NCBI GenBank assembly: GCA_900546625.1
Contig: URDU01000006.1
Span: 49,123 to 113,122, forward strand
DNA length: 64,000 nucleotides
DNA from: an uncultured Lachnobacterium sp.
Lineage (GTDB): Bacteria > Bacillota > Clostridia > Lachnospirales > Lachnospiraceae
Direction of reading: 5' to 3'
The translations under genes and the position numbers were made by a program. Below the pieces are notes generated by a model, which worked only from the letters and a program-made list of their open reading frames with translations, was not told the origin of the DNA and searched no databases. Shown here in pieces: positions 63,770 through 64,000 of this stretch (position 1 is its first letter; every line of letters starts with the position of its first letter).

Positions 63770-64000
63770 GTTGATTCCTCTTTAAATACTAGGGATGATT
63801 AATCAGATTACTGCATGCAAGCATGCATCGATGATACCTTTTGACCCTTTAATCATCATAATATAATATGAAATAAATATCAAATAAATATTGCTATTAA
63901 ATATCCGAAATGTTAATATAGTTATCAGCAGTTTATTAATTATTTGATAGTGTCAAGTAAAGTATGAAAAACTGAGCTGTAAAAAAACGGCTCAAATGAA
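63770..64000. other. Upstream region of the LytTR/GHKL unit
   Basis: Contains TGCATGCAAGCATGCA (near 63813), a self-complementary word that could be an operator, and a GAGCTGT/ACGGCTC hairpin (63974-63995). No gene is supported up to the window end. Confidence 0.35.

Overview
The window looks like a chromosome segment of a low-GC Gram-positive gut anaerobe of the Lachnospiraceae (Agathobacter/Roseburia-like). This is inferred from gene content and style: the DapL lysine route, a clostridial ThiC, CIRCE-controlled clpB, ThiW, ANTAR control next to glnA, and a Tn916-family element. No rRNA, tRNA or CRISPR was found.

Layout. 1-1878: phospholipid genes (end of pssA, psd, a PAP2 phosphatase). 1940-8372: small alarmone synthetase, clpB behind a perfect CIRCE/promoter, rarA and a class Ic aspartate aminotransferase. 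8769-15751: a compact Tad/Flp-like pilus locus (one ATPase, one long TadB/C-like membrane protein, several tiny pilin-like proteins) interrupted by two surface-protein genes that sit between duplicated border sequences. 15836-18606 (minus): guaB followed by a CorC-type transporter. 18889-22943: eukaryote-type hisA, glnA, an ANTAR regulator, and dapL.

23037-48793 is an integrated Tn916-type conjugative element of about 25.8 kb, bounded by a 16-bp direct repeat. It has int/xis at the left, Orf7/8/9-type regulators, and a full leftward transfer operon (Orf23 to Orf13 types) with an oriT-like palindrome and two ArdA antirestriction proteins. At the position that holds tet(M) in Tn916 it carries a MarR-controlled block of five ABC-transporter genes instead. 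A large thioester/VaFE-type cell-wall adhesin heads the operon. The element sits between convergent dapL and typA.

48813-64000: typA, a two-OB-fold SSB-like protein, a corrinoid adenosyltransferase-like protein, a lysine riboswitch with dapA-dapB, then a 790-bp gene-free stretch holding a long branched inverted repeat, a second palindromic repeat and a TPP riboswitch. The riboswitch leads into thiM-thiE-thiD-thiC-thiW. An EAL-domain protein and a GHKL kinase/LytTR regulator pair on the minus strand close the window.

The most promising non-standard items are the leaderless Flp-like pilin family, the duplication mosaic at 12570-15911 in which an antisense gene end has become a protein C-terminus, and the 270-nt inverted-repeat element at 54183-54452.
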